Of a DNA stretch of 64,000 nt, positions 37,097 to 46,414 are shown in pieces. The stretch is from Cyanobacteria bacterium FACHB-63 (GTDB lineage: Bacteria > Cyanobacteriota > Cyanobacteriia > Leptolyngbyales > Leptolyngbyaceae), in the NCBI GenBank assembly GCA_014695255.1, contig JACJNX010000042.1:62001-126000 (forward strand). The letters are read 5' to 3'. How positions within the stretch are numbered: position 1 is the stretch's first letter; every line of letters begins with the position of its first letter. The position numbers and the translations under genes were made by a program. The notes beneath the pieces are model-generated. The model ran no database searches, was not told the origin of the DNA, and saw only the letters and a program-made list of their open reading frames with translations.

Positions 37097-39135
37097 AACA
37101 GCGTCCTGGGGTCAAGGTGCTACTGGTCGAGGACAATGCAGCAGAAGCGCGGCTGTTGCAAGAGATTCTAAAGCATACAATCGAATGCCGATTTCAGCTT
37201 GTCCCCGTGCAGCGAATGCGCGAAGCGATCGCGCTATTGGAATCTGAGTCATTCGATGTTGTCTTGCTGGATCTCACCCTGCCAGATAGTGCGGGGCTCG
37301 ACTCGCTGAATACCATGCTGCGGCATTCTCCCAATCTACCGATCGTGGTTCTGACCAACACAAACGACGATCAGCTTGCGATTCATGCCGTCCGACATGG
37401 CGCTCAGGATTATCTCGTGAAGCGGCAGATCAATCCGGATACCTTTATTCGCTCCATTCGATATGCGATCGAGCGCAAACAGGCAGCAGAAGCGCTCCGA
37501 GAAGCAAACGATATTCTGGAACATCGCGTTCAAGAACGGACAAGCGAACTGGAAACCGCAAATCAGCGGCTGCAACAAGAAATCGATCGCGCCCAGAAAA
37601 TCCAAGAGCGGCTAGAACTCGCACAAAAAGCCGCAAAAATGGGCAGCTTTGAATGGAACCTCCATACCCAGGCAATGGCTTGGACGGCTGAAGTCGAAGC
37701 GCTCTACGGCATAGCGCCCGGAAGTTTTGGTGGCACTAATGCACACTGGATTGCATTGATTCACCCGGACGATCGCGCCAAAATCGAGCAAGAATGCCAA
37801 AGTGTGATCGCGCAACGTCACGGACTCGACACCGAATTCCGCATCCTGCATCCCAACGGCAGCATTCGTTGGATCGCGGTTCAAAGCAGCGTCTTTGCAT
37901 CAGAACTAGATTCACCGCGAATGCTGGGAATTCACATGGATATCACCGAGAAAAAACAGCTTGAAGCCCAGTTTCTCAGAGCGCAGCGGCTCGAAAGCCT
38001 CGGAACTCTAGCCAGCGGAATTGCTCACGATCTCAACAACATCCTGACTCCCATTCTGGCAGTCACTCAACTGCTTCCGCTCAAACTGCCCAATCTCAGC
38101 GACCAAAACCGCGTTTTGCTCACCACTGCTGAAACCAGCGCCCGACGCGGAGCCGATCTCGTGAAGCAAATTCTGTCGTTTGCACGAGGCGTTGAGGGGC
38201 GACGAGTCAGCCTACAACTCTGTCACGTCCTGCGCGAAATTCAGCACATCATTCAACCCACCTTTCCCAAATCGATCGACCTTCACACAGACATCGCACC
38301 CGACCTTTGGACAATCACAGGCGATGCAACTCAGATCCATCAAATCCTAATGAACCTCTGTGTGAATGCTCGCGATGCGATGCCCGACGGTGGATCTCTG
38401 ACCCTCAAAGCTGAGAATGTCACGATCGATGCCGCGATCGCTCGCTTGCATCTGGATGCCCAAGTGGGGACTTACGTTTTAGTTACAGTGACGGATACGG
38501 GAAGCGGCATCACTTCAGAAAATCTTCAGCGGATTTTTGATCCTTTTTTCACCACCAAAGACATTGGCAAAGGCACAGGGTTAGGACTCTCCGCTTTGCT
38601 CGGCATTGTCAGAAGCCACGGCGGATTTGTCGATGTTCACAGCCAAATTAATCAAGGCAGCCAGTTCAAGATTTATCTACCTGCCACTTCTACGATCGCC
38701 CCCCCCGCCCCACTCAATTTCAAATCGCTGTCCGGTGAACAAACCCTGATTTTGATTGTCGATGACGAAGCAGCCGTTTGCGAAACGACAAAAGCGATAT
38801 TGCTCGATTACGACTACCAAGTGCTGACCGCTGCGAGTGGCTTAGCGGCGATCGATCTTTTGACGCAATACAAAACCCAAATTGAGACCGTTTTGCTCGA
38901 TTTGATGATGCCATCGCTGGATGGATTCGCCACGTTGCCCCTACTGCGGCATTGGAATCCTCAACTGTATGCAATTGCCATGAGCGGAGTTGCTTCTACA
39001 GAAGTCGTTGCCCAAGCAGAAGCGCACGGCTTTCAGGGATTCTTGCAAAAGCCATTTACCACCCAAGATCTCGTGAGCATCCTGTCTTGCGATCGCGCTT
39101 TACCGCAGAATGCAGGGTACTCTACCGAGAGGTAA
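37045..39135 (+). CDS. hybrid histidine kinase, REC-PAS-HisKA-HATPase-REC
   Basis: Up to 696 residues from TTG 37045, overlapping rcp1; GTG 37117, 21 bases beyond rcp1, is an equally possible start that keeps the whole receiver. REC1 has Asp76 in VVLLDLTLPDSAG. A coiled-coil linker (about 140-190) and a PAS domain follow. The kinase core has His328 in ASGIAHDLNNILTP, of the AHDxNN NtrB type, with N-box NLCVNARDAMPDGG and GTGLGLSALLGIV. The C-terminal REC2 has Asp619 in VLLDLMMPSLDG. No membrane helix. As the third gene of the phytochrome operon it may take part in the same relay. Confidence 0.9.
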   Translation: MARNRHITDQSRTESHLEQRPGVKVLLVEDNAAEARLLQEILKHTIECRFQLVPVQRMREAIALLESESFDVVLLDLTLPDSAGLDSLNTMLRHSPNLPIVVLTNTNDDQLAIHAVRHGAQDYLVKRQINPDTFIRSIRYAIERKQAAEALREANDILEHRVQERTSELETANQRLQQEIDRAQKIQERLELAQKAAKMGSFEWNLHTQAMAWTAEVEALYGIAPGSFGGTNAHWIALIHPDDRAKIEQECQSVIAQRHGLDTEFRILHPNGSIRWIAVQSSVFASELDSPRMLGIHMDITEKKQLEAQFLRAQRLESLGTLASGIAHDLNNILTPILAVTQLLPLKLPNLSDQNRVLLTTAETSARRGADLVKQILSFARGVEGRRVSLQLCHVLREIQHIIQPTFPKSIDLHTDIAPDLWTITGDATQIHQILMNLCVNARDAMPDGGSLTLKAENVTIDAAIARLHLDAQVGTYVLVTVTDTGSGITSENLQRIFDPFFTTKDIGKGTGLGLSALLGIVRSHGGFVDVHSQINQGSQFKIYLPATSTIAPPAPLNFKSLSGEQTLILIVDDEAAVCETTKAILLDYDYQVLTAASGLAAIDLLTQYKTQIETVLLDLMMPSLDGFATLPLLRHWNPQLYAIAMSGVASTEVVAQAEAHGFQGFLQKPFTTQDLVSILSCDRALPQNAGYSTER

Positions 39136-39150
39136 AAGCTGAGGTAAGGA

Positions 39151-40677
39151 ATGCTGGCAAGGGTTTGGAGTGCGTCACTCATTGGAATCGATGCCGTAAA
39201 AGTCGGCGTTGAAGTCGATGTTGCGGGAGGATTGCCAGGAATTGTTGTAGTGGGATTACCCGGAACCGAGGTTCAAGAATCAAAAGAGCGGGTTAAAACG
39301 GCGATCAAGAATTCTGGATTTGCATTTCCGATGCGGCGAATCGTGATTAATTTATCACCTGCGGACTTGCGGAAGGAGGGACCAAGCTTTGATCTTCCGA
39401 TTAGTATCGGCATTCTCGCGGCAGCAGAACAGATTCAAACCGAAACCCTAGATGAGTATTTGTTTTTAGGCGAAGTTTCGCTCGATGGCAGTTTGCGTCC
39501 GGTAGCGGGAGTGCTGGCGATCGCTGCTGCCGCAAAACAACTTGGCATTTCTAGCTTAGTCGTACCTGCGGATAATGTCCGAGAAGCGGCGGTGGTTAAG
39601 GATCTCAACGTCTACGGCTTTAAGCATCTATCCGAAGTTGGCGCGTTTCTCAACGATTCAAGCGGTTACATTCCGGCTCAAATTGATCTGACGATCGATC
39701 CCTCTGAGATGCAGGTTGCGGCTCCGGATTTGGGCGATGTTAAAGGGCAGGCTCATGCTCGTCGTGCCTTAGAAATTGCGGCAGCAGGGGGGCACAACCT
39801 CATTTTTGTTGGACCTCCTGGCAGTGGAAAAACGATGCTGGCGCGAAGATTATCTGGAATCATGCCGCCGCTAGAGTTTGAAGAAGCGCTAGAAGTCACT
39901 CAGATTCACTCGGTTGCGGGATTGTTGAAAGATAAAGGATCACTGATTGGCGATCGTCCGTTTCGCAGTCCGCATCATTCGGCTTCGGGTGCGGCGTTGG
40001 TTGGGGGCGGCACGTTTCCGCGTCCGGGTGAGATTTCGCTGGCGCATCGAGGAGTTTTATTTCTGGATGAGCTAACTGAGTTTCGACGCGATGTTTTAGA
40101 GTTTCTGAGGCAACCCCTAGAAGATGGCAACGTGACGATTTCTCGAACTCGGCAATCGGTTTCTTTTCCGGCGCGGTTTACCTTAGTTGCCAGTACCAAT
40201 CCTTGTCCTTGTGGATTTTATGCAGATACAGTGCAGCCTTGCACTTGTTCACCGAGAGCTAGAGAGCAATATTGGGCGAGATTGTCAGGGCCATTAATGG
40301 ACAGAATTGATTTGCAAGTGGGGGTCAATCGACTGAAGCCCGAAGAAATTACGCAGCAACCTACTGGAGAAGATTCAGCAACGGTACGCGCTAGAGTTCA
40401 ACAAGCTCGCGATCGTGCCCTTTTCCGCTTCAAAGAGACTCCTTTACGCTGCAATGCCGAAATGCAAAGCGCCCATTTACGCCAGTGGTGCAAGCTGGAT
40501 GATGCAACGCGATCGCTGTTAGAGAACGCCATTCGACGGTTGGGATTATCGGTGAGAGCAAGCGATCGCATTCTTAAAGTGGCAAGAACGATCGCGGATT
40601 TAGCAGACGATGAGGCGTTACAAGTGCATCATGTGGCGGAAGCGATTCAGTATCGGACGATCGATCGAATGCAATAG
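39151..40677 (+). CDS. comM: YifB/ComM-family Mg-chelatase-like AAA ATPase
   Basis: 508 residues, the usual length. ComM is a helicase that promotes branch migration when foreign DNA is integrated during natural transformation. The N-terminal domain begins MLARVWSASLIGIDAVKVGV and includes LPGIVVVGLPGTEVQESKER. The AAA module has Walker A FVGPPGSGKTMLARR, Walker B HRGVLFLDELTEF and LVASTNPCPCGFYAD with cysteines. It begins 15 bases after the hybrid kinase. Confidence 0.93.
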   Translation: MLARVWSASLIGIDAVKVGVEVDVAGGLPGIVVVGLPGTEVQESKERVKTAIKNSGFAFPMRRIVINLSPADLRKEGPSFDLPISIGILAAAEQIQTETLDEYLFLGEVSLDGSLRPVAGVLAIAAAAKQLGISSLVVPADNVREAAVVKDLNVYGFKHLSEVGAFLNDSSGYIPAQIDLTIDPSEMQVAAPDLGDVKGQAHARRALEIAAAGGHNLIFVGPPGSGKTMLARRLSGIMPPLEFEEALEVTQIHSVAGLLKDKGSLIGDRPFRSPHHSASGAALVGGGTFPRPGEISLAHRGVLFLDELTEFRRDVLEFLRQPLEDGNVTISRTRQSVSFPARFTLVASTNPCPCGFYADTVQPCTCSPRAREQYWARLSGPLMDRIDLQVGVNRLKPEEITQQPTGEDSATVRARVQQARDRALFRFKETPLRCNAEMQSAHLRQWCKLDDATRSLLENAIRRLGLSVRASDRILKVARTIADLADDEALQVHHVAEAIQYRTIDRMQ

Positions 40678-40686
40678 AGGTTGATT

Positions 40687-41571
40687 CTATGGTGCAGCGC
40701 TGACCATGATGCTTTCTTCCTGTGCGAGTTCGGCGGCTTTGCGCTTGAGCGTAATGACTGTGACTTCTGGCGAACAAAACAATCGCCCTGGAAAATAGGT
40801 TCCTAAGCCGCGATTCACATACAGCCGATTATTTCCGACTTGATGGAAACCCTTCACCCATTCCCAGTGTTTCATGACGCGATAACAAGCGGCTAATACA
40901 GGAATCCGGTGGCGAATTCGCTTTGGTAACTTCCGATATAGATTGGCGCATAGCACTGAGACATTCAAAATTCCCGGAATAATGATTTGTCCGCCGTGAG
41001 TGTGTCCCGAAAGCTGTAAATCGATGCGGTAGTTTTGCAGCGAATCGGCACAGTCGGGATTATGGGCGAGGACAATTCGCGGCAGATCGGCGGGGAGTTG
41101 CTGCATTAGTGTGCCTGCGTTTTGCTTAAATGCACCTGTCCAAAAGTCGGCTAAACCTACCAGCGCAAGTCCTTCCCCCAGTGGATAGGCAACTTCATTC
41201 CATAGCACTTGAATCTCAACTTGTGCGAGCGCATCGGTAATGATTTGCTTGCTGTTGCGACCGTACAAATCATGATTGCCCAAAATTCCATAGATGCCCG
41301 ATCGAGCTTCCACCTGTTTTAATCGCTTGACTAATTCATAGATTGGGGTCGGATCGTCGGTGACAAAATCGCCTGTGATGACAACAAGATCCGCTTCGGC
41401 TTGATTGGTTGCCTCGATCGCTTGGTTCAACGCTTTCTCAGATAAACGCTTGCCGTCGTAGTGTAAATCCGAAAGTTGAACGAGTTTTGTGCCATCTAAA
41501 TGAGCGGGAAGATTATTGATCGCAACGGTCAGGGTTTCGACTTTGACGGACTGATTGAATAGGGGCTGCAT
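40687..41571 (-). CDS. calcineurin-like metallophosphoesterase, YkuE type
   Basis: 294 residues. All five metal motifs are present: LSDLHYDG, VVITGDFVTD, YGILGNHDLYG, VLAHNPDCAD and LSGHTHGGQIIIPG. The family includes membrane-associated lipid and UDP-diacylglucosamine phosphoesterases; a substrate cannot be assigned. The C-terminus NRLYVNRGLGTYFPGRLFCSPEVTVI is typical of the YkuE group. It converges with comM with a 9-base gap. Confidence 0.88.
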   Translation of the reverse strand: MQPLFNQSVKVETLTVAINNLPAHLDGTKLVQLSDLHYDGKRLSEKALNQAIEATNQAEADLVVITGDFVTDDPTPIYELVKRLKQVEARSGIYGILGNHDLYGRNSKQIITDALAQVEIQVLWNEVAYPLGEGLALVGLADFWTGAFKQNAGTLMQQLPADLPRIVLAHNPDCADSLQNYRIDLQLSGHTHGGQIIIPGILNVSVLCANLYRKLPKRIRHRIPVLAACYRVMKHWEWVKGFHQVGNNRLYVNRGLGTYFPGRLFCSPEVTVITLKRKAAELAQEESIMVSAAP

Positions 41572-41625
41572 ATCGTTTGGGTTAAGGCGCTTTTAGCTTA
41601 ACAAAACTTACCCAGATGCAGCCGA

Positions 41626-43125
41626 TTATGAAAGTTTGGTCAAGAATGCTAAAAGTCTTTGGCTGGTAGGGGTGAGCAGAGTTTTTCGATAGGCATCGGC
41701 AGCTTTTCTGATCGCTTCGGCTTGCGTAGGATACGGATGAATCACGCTAGATAAGGTATTTAAGCCGCGTTTACCGACGATCGCTAAAGTAATTTCGCTA
41801 ATCATTTCGCCTGCATGACGGGCGACGATCGTCGCTCCCAAAATTTGATCTGATCCTTTTCGATGCAAAATTTTGACAAACCCGTTGGTTTCTCCGTCGG
41901 CTATGGCGCGATCGACTCGCTCTAATGGAATCTTGATAACTTCGGCATTTGGAGCTTCACTGAGTCCAACTTGAGCAATCTCAGGATCGGTGTAAATAGC
42001 TTTCGGCATGATTAAATTGCTGAGCTTTGATCGACCCAATCCAAACGGTGAAAAGAGGGCATTCTTAATTACAATTCGCGCTGCGGCATCGGCTGCATGA
42101 GTGTATTTCCAATCCATACAGATATCGCCTGCTGCATAAATTCGCGGATTTGTAGTTTGCAAATAATCATTCACTTTCACGCCTTTTTTGTCGTAGTCAA
42201 CGCCAACCGCATCTAGGTTTAATCGTTCTACATTGGCTGATCGACCCGCTCCAACTAAGATCTCATCAACCGTAATTTGCTGTGAGTTGAAGTGAATAAC
42301 TTTCCCCTGATTGGTTTTTTCAACTTTATCGATCGAGCTATCAAAAATAATCTGAATACCCTCTTGCAAAAATACTTGCTGTAGAAGTTCTGCGGCTTCA
42401 GGATCTTCGCGATCGAGCAGTCGATTTTTATTATGAAATAGCGTCACTTCACATCCCAAACGTCGAAAAGTTTGCGCCATTTCACAACCGATCGAACCGC
42501 CGCCGATGATTGCTAATCGATTCGGGCGATCGATTAATGAAAACACTGTTTCATTCGTCAAAAATCCTGCTTCTGCCAATCCTGGAATATTGGGATGACT
42601 GGCACGCGCTCCGGTGGCAATTACAGCTTTTTTGAACTTCAGGATCTGATCCCCAACTGCAATCCGCTCTCGATCTAAAAACTTTCCTTCACCCAGAAAT
42701 ATATCAACTCCAAGTTTTTGAAATCGTTGGGCTGAATCGTTCTCGCTAATTTGCGATCGCACCCGTCGCACTCGTTCCATCACGGCGGCAAAATCGACTT
42801 CAATCTGATCCGGGGGCATGACTCCGAACGATCGCGCCTGCTGCATTTCTCCGACTACGCGGGACGATCGGATCATCGTTTTCGAGGGCACACACCCAAC
42901 ATTGAGACAGTCGCCGCCCATTAAGTGCTTCTCGATTAGCGCAACTTTCAGCCCAATTCCTAATCCTGCTGCTCCTGCTGCAACGACTAAACCCGCCGTC
43001 CCCGCACCAATCACGATTAGGTCATACCGCTCCGCGGGTTGTGGATTGCTCCAATCAAGTGGATGAACGCGAGAAACCAGTAATTCATTGTGAACATCGA
43101 TCGGAGAAATGAGCGAGTCTTTCAT
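41626..43125 (-). CDS. mercuric-reductase-like FAD/NAD(P) disulfide oxidoreductase
   Basis: 499 residues. FAD motif VIGAGTAGLVVAAG, redox pair Cys73-Cys78 in GGDCLNVGCVPSKT, NAD(P) motif IIGGGSIGCEMAQTF, and the C-terminal dimer motif HPYPTQAEAIRKAA. It lacks both the N-terminal heavy-metal domain and the C-terminal Cys pair that true MerA uses for mercury, so mercury reduction is unlikely. It follows the TVP38 gene by 4 bases; this pairing of a TVP38/DedA-like protein with a MerA-like flavoprotein recurs in bacteria, I believe, but its role is unknown. Confidence 0.87.
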   Translation of the reverse strand: MKDSLISPIDVHNELLVSRVHPLDWSNPQPAERYDLIVIGAGTAGLVVAAGAAGLGIGLKVALIEKHLMGGDCLNVGCVPSKTMIRSSRVVGEMQQARSFGVMPPDQIEVDFAAVMERVRRVRSQISENDSAQRFQKLGVDIFLGEGKFLDRERIAVGDQILKFKKAVIATGARASHPNIPGLAEAGFLTNETVFSLIDRPNRLAIIGGGSIGCEMAQTFRRLGCEVTLFHNKNRLLDREDPEAAELLQQVFLQEGIQIIFDSSIDKVEKTNQGKVIHFNSQQITVDEILVGAGRSANVERLNLDAVGVDYDKKGVKVNDYLQTTNPRIYAAGDICMDWKYTHAADAAARIVIKNALFSPFGLGRSKLSNLIMPKAIYTDPEIAQVGLSEAPNAEVIKIPLERVDRAIADGETNGFVKILHRKGSDQILGATIVARHAGEMISEITLAIVGKRGLNTLSSVIHPYPTQAEAIRKAADAYRKTLLTPTSQRLLAFLTKLS

Positions 43126-43129
43126 GTGA

Positions 43130-43744
43130 TTAATTCTGTTCTAAACCGTTATCCTGTAATGCTTTTCGAGCGATTCGCGTTACATACACTGATACAATCA
43201 CTGTAGCAATCAACCCCACGATGCGAATTGCCCATTGTGCGGATTGTGCTTCTTGACTCAATTGCGTTGTACCGATCGTTGCCAAATTTCCTGCCAGCGA
43301 ACCGATATACACATACATCACAGTGCCGGGAATCATGCCCACACAGCCGATCGCGTAATCTCTCAGCGTTACCCGCGTCACTCCAAACGCATAATTAAGC
43401 AAAGTAAACGGGAACACAGGCGATAGCCGAGTCAAAATCACGATTTTTAACCCGTCTTTCGCTACCGCTTCATTAATCGTTTTGAATTTGAGATTTCCTT
43501 CAATTCGTTGTGTCACCCAATCTCGCGCTAAATAGCGTCCGATTAAGAAAGCCGCGATCGCCCCGCAAGATGCTCCCACGAAGACATAAATTGATCCCCA
43601 CATCACCCCAAATACGGCTCCCGCCCCAAGCGTCAAAATCGTTCCGGGGATGAAAAGAACGGCAGCGAAAATATAGAGAATGATGAATACGATCGTCCCG
43701 ATCGTATTGAGATTCTGAATCCAAGCGAGAGCCTGTTGCAGCAT
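43130..43744 (-). CDS. TVP38/TMEM64 (SNARE-associated) family membrane protein
   Basis: 204 residues from ATG 43744; an upstream extension to 43891 has no family resemblance. Signature segments are AAVLFIPGTILTLGAGAVFG, ASCGAIAAFLIGRYLARDWV, LTRLSPVFPFTLLNYAFG and MIPGTVMYVYIGSLAG. Five to six membrane helices with two re-entrant-type loops, as in DedA/VTT proteins that move phospholipids across membranes. It is the first gene of a two-gene unit with the MerA-like flavoprotein. Confidence 0.9.
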   Translation of the reverse strand: MLQQALAWIQNLNTIGTIVFIILYIFAAVLFIPGTILTLGAGAVFGVMWGSIYVFVGASCGAIAAFLIGRYLARDWVTQRIEGNLKFKTINEAVAKDGLKIVILTRLSPVFPFTLLNYAFGVTRVTLRDYAIGCVGMIPGTVMYVYIGSLAGNLATIGTTQLSQEAQSAQWAIRIVGLIATVIVSVYVTRIARKALQDNGLEQN

Positions 43745-43997
43745 AAGTTTAGAGAAGGTTAAAAGGTCGAAAATCGATGTAGCATCCGCCTTGTGTAAGA
43801 ATTTGTAATAAAAACGATCATCAATTCGGAATACCTTAATAAATAACGCAACAGGGTGATTCTGGCATTTAGGGTACGATTCTGGGTTCAAAGCTTTGAG
43901 CAGCAGTGGATTCGGGAATTTAATCTAAAATTTGGGATCACAAGCGAACATCAAACGCCAGCGAATCACTTAAATTTACAGTGTTGGGAAGTTTAGA

Positions 43998-44717
43998 ATG
44001 AGCAGCAATTTAGCAACAAAACTTCGCGAAGGAACCAAAAAAGCTCACACAATGGCGGAGAACACAGGCTTCATCGCGTGTTTTCTAAAAGGAACGGTAG
44101 AAAAAGAGTCCTACCGTAAGCTCGTTGCAAACTTTTACTTCGTCTATTCGGCAATGGAAGAGGAAATGCGGCGCCACAAAGACCACGCGATCTTGTCAAA
44201 GGTGTACTTCCCAGAACTTGAACGCAAAGAAGCGCTAGAGCAAGATTTAGCTTACTACTTCGGCAAAAACTGGCGGGATCAAGTCGCTCCTTCGACAGCG
44301 ACTCAATCCTACGTTTCAAGGATTCACCAAATTGGAAGCAGCAATCCTGAACTCTTGATTGCTCACTCTTACACGCGCTACATTGGCGACCTGTCCGGCG
44401 GTCAAATTCTCAAGAAGATTGCCCAAAACGGCATGAATTTGACTGAAGGAGAAGGCACGAGCTTCTATGAGTTCAAGCACATCTCCGACGAAAAGGCCTT
44501 CAAGAAAGAGTATCGCGCTCGGCTCGATTCGATGCCGATCGACGATGCCACGGCCGACCGGATTGTCGAAGAAGCGAACGATGCGTTCGGCATGAACATG
44601 GAAATGTTCAAAGAGCTAGAAGGCAACTTGATTAAGGCGATCGGTCTTGCTTTGTTTAACGCTCTCACCCGCAGACGCGGACGGGGTAGCACTGAACTGG
44701 CAACGGCAGAAAATTAA
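43998..44717 (+). CDS. ho1: heme oxygenase
   Basis: 239 residues. It opens heme to biliverdin with ferredoxin, the first step to phycocyanobilin for phycobilisomes and phytochrome. The proximal ligand is His17 (GTKKAHTMAENTGF), and the distal helix reads YTRYIGDLSGGQILKKIA. The length equals that of cyanobacterial HO1. No bilin reductase gene is adjacent. It provides the precursor for the Cph1 chromophore encoded about 8 kb upstream. Confidence 0.96.
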   Translation: MSSNLATKLREGTKKAHTMAENTGFIACFLKGTVEKESYRKLVANFYFVYSAMEEEMRRHKDHAILSKVYFPELERKEALEQDLAYYFGKNWRDQVAPSTATQSYVSRIHQIGSSNPELLIAHSYTRYIGDLSGGQILKKIAQNGMNLTEGEGTSFYEFKHISDEKAFKKEYRARLDSMPIDDATADRIVEEANDAFGMNMEMFKELEGNLIKAIGLALFNALTRRRGRGSTELATAEN

Positions 44718-44755
44718 AAATTTGCTTCTCAATTGATTGAATCCTGGGAGCTACG

Positions 44756-44935
44756 GTGAAGAAAATCATCGGGTTTCCAGGATTCGTTGTTTGGAATTGG
44801 TACGATCGACGATGGTTTGATGAAATCGATATCGTTGATGGAATTCGGGCGATTAATTGTCGTTCCAACCGCGAGATCCGGGTAGTAGAGACGCGATTAG
44901 GAGCTTCGCTGCACCTTCGGTGTTCGCGTCTCTAG
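44756..44935 (+). CDS. possible 59-residue small protein of unknown function
   Basis: GTG 44756 is preceded by GGGAG with a five-base spacing. The peptide starts MKKIIGFPGFVVWNWYDRRW and continues FDEIDIVDGIRAINCRSNRE; its last 15 or so residues are encoded by the palindromic repeat at 44887-44933. A repeat insertion may have replaced the original C-terminus. No family recognised; it could also be chance. Confidence 0.4.
   Translation: MKKIIGFPGFVVWNWYDRRWFDEIDIVDGIRAINCRSNREIRVVETRLGASLHLRCSRL
44887..44933. repeat. GAGACGCGA palindromic repeat, copy 1
   Basis: AGAGACGCGA (44887-44896) and TCGCGTCTCT (44924-44933) are perfect inverted arms around a 27-base centre that includes a smaller CACC-TTC-GGTG hairpin. 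A related perfect palindrome lies at 63655-63682. Confidence 0.75.
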
Positions 44936-45071
44936 GGTGTCGGGTAAACGCATGATTGATCGCACTCGTATTTCAACGGTATCGACGGGGCGATCGACAT
45001 TTCGGCATCCCCTCAATTGATAATTGCGGACACGCGCCGCGTAAACTGAAGGCAACGCACTTAAATAAACT

Positions 45072-46106
45072 ATGGCTGCAAAGATTCCGGTTACGGTCAT
45101 TACTGGCTTTTTAGGCAGTGGAAAAACGACCCTCATTCGTCACCTACTCCAAAACAATCATGGTCGGCGAATTGCAGTATTGGTCAATGAATTTGGAGAA
45201 TTGGGGATCGATGGAGAACTTCTAAGATCGTGCGAAGTCTGCCCCGAAGATGAAACCAGCAACATTGTTGAACTCACCAACGGCTGTCTCTGCTGCACTG
45301 TCCAAGAAGAATTTCTCCCCACAATGCTGGAATTACTCAAGCGCCGAGACAGCCTCGATTGCATCTTGGTCGAAACCTCCGGACTAGCATTGCCAAAACC
45401 ATTAATCAAGGCATTTCGCTGGCATGAAATTCGCAATGCAGCAACCGTTGACGGTGTCATTACCGTTGTCGATTGCGAAGCCGTTTCCACAGGCACTCTT
45501 GCGGCTGACTTGCAAGCCGTTGAAGCCCAACGACAAGCTGATCCCAACCTCGATCACGAAACCCCACTGCAAGAACTATTTGAAGATCAGCTTGCCTGTG
45601 CAGATCTGGTGATTTTAAATAAAACCGATCTCGTCGATACGGAAGCTCAGGAGAAAGTTCGATCGCTCGTCGAACAAGAACTCCCCAGAGCCGTCAAAAT
45701 CGTCGAAAACGGACGCAACGATCGCGAACTCGATCCAAATCTGCTGCTTGGGTTTAATGCGGCCGTTGAAGAGAACTTAGCCGCTCGTCCAAGCCATCAC
45801 GATACCGAAGAAGAACACGATCACGATGACGAGATTCAATCAGCGCATGTGATCTTGGATCGATCGTTTGATCCAAATCAACTGCGATCGCGCTTGGAAA
45901 AACTGGTGCAAGAACAGGAAATCTACCGTGTGAAGGGATTTGTGGCGGTTCCTGATAAACCAATGCGGCTCGTGGTTCAAGGGGTTGGCTCACGATTCGA
46001 GCATTTCTACGATCGACCCTGGCGACCCGATGAACTGCGGCAAACTCGACTGGTCTTTATCGGCAAAGATCTCGACTCCAATCGGTTAGCGGCACAGTTC
46101 GCTTAA
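45072..46106 (+). CDS. CobW/COG0523-family GTPase metallochaperone
   Basis: 344 residues. Walker A GFLGSGKTT (12-20), the metal-binding CxCC motif at Cys72, 74 and 75 (NGCLCC), GTP specificity ILNKTDLVD, and a His/Asp-rich stretch (SHHDTEEEHDHDDE, about residues 256-269) before the C-terminal CobW domain. Such proteins deliver Zn or Co to client enzymes; the acidic-His loop suggests zinc or cobalt binding. The actual client is unknown, and no Zur site was recognised upstream. The stop overlaps the stop of the convergent 103-aa gene by four bases. Confidence 0.9.
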   Translation: MAAKIPVTVITGFLGSGKTTLIRHLLQNNHGRRIAVLVNEFGELGIDGELLRSCEVCPEDETSNIVELTNGCLCCTVQEEFLPTMLELLKRRDSLDCILVETSGLALPKPLIKAFRWHEIRNAATVDGVITVVDCEAVSTGTLAADLQAVEAQRQADPNLDHETPLQELFEDQLACADLVILNKTDLVDTEAQEKVRSLVEQELPRAVKIVENGRNDRELDPNLLLGFNAAVEENLAARPSHHDTEEEHDHDDEIQSAHVILDRSFDPNQLRSRLEKLVQEQEIYRVKGFVAVPDKPMRLVVQGVGSRFEHFYDRPWRPDELRQTRLVFIGKDLDSNRLAAQFA

Positions 46107-46414
46107 ACCACCATTTCGCCGCATTCATCAACCAGGTAGCACAATGCCCGGAACCGCAAACCCACGAACTGATCGTAAAGCGGATTTAGTTTGCACATCG
46201 GCGGAATGTGCGCGATCGTGCGTCCAAAGAGTTTGATGTCGCGCTCAAACGGGCATTGTGCTGGGATCAATTTGCAGACGAGGTGAGCAGCTTTGCGATC
46301 GTGAATTTCAATGGAATCTAACCAACTGCGGATCGGCTTCAGTAAGTCAAGTTTGGAGTGGGGTTGACCAGCCGACGAAAGTGGAAAATCAAAGGCAAAT
46401 TGCGATTCAGACAT
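46103..46414 (-). CDS. Mo-dependent nitrogenase C-terminal-like domain protein
   Basis: 103 residues. It matches a cyanobacterial family named after a nitrogenase C-terminal domain (Mo-nitro_C): RSWLDSIEIHDRKAAHLVCKLIPAQCPFERDIKLFGR and HIPPMCKLNPLYDQFVGLRFRALCYLVDECGE show it, with conserved cysteines. Despite the name, members occur in non-fixers and no nif gene is near. Function unknown; possibly an iron or metal binder given the Cys pattern. Confidence 0.82.
   Translation of the reverse strand: MSESQFAFDFPLSSAGQPHSKLDLLKPIRSWLDSIEIHDRKAAHLVCKLIPAQCPFERDIKLFGRTIAHIPPMCKLNPLYDQFVGLRFRALCYLVDECGEMVV

Larger units (their letters stand above)
44718..45071. other. 354-bp region between ho1 and the CobW gene
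   Basis: It holds a possible 59-codon frame (44756-44935) and a palindromic repeat (44887-44933). The part from 44936 to 45071 shows nothing recognisable. Confidence 0.5.

Noticed and set aside
41626-43125. true mercuric reductase
   Set aside because: No HMA domain, no C-terminal Cys pair and no mer genes nearby.
46103-46414. nitrogenase component
   Set aside because: Only the C-terminal-type domain is present, with no nif genes; the family name is historical.
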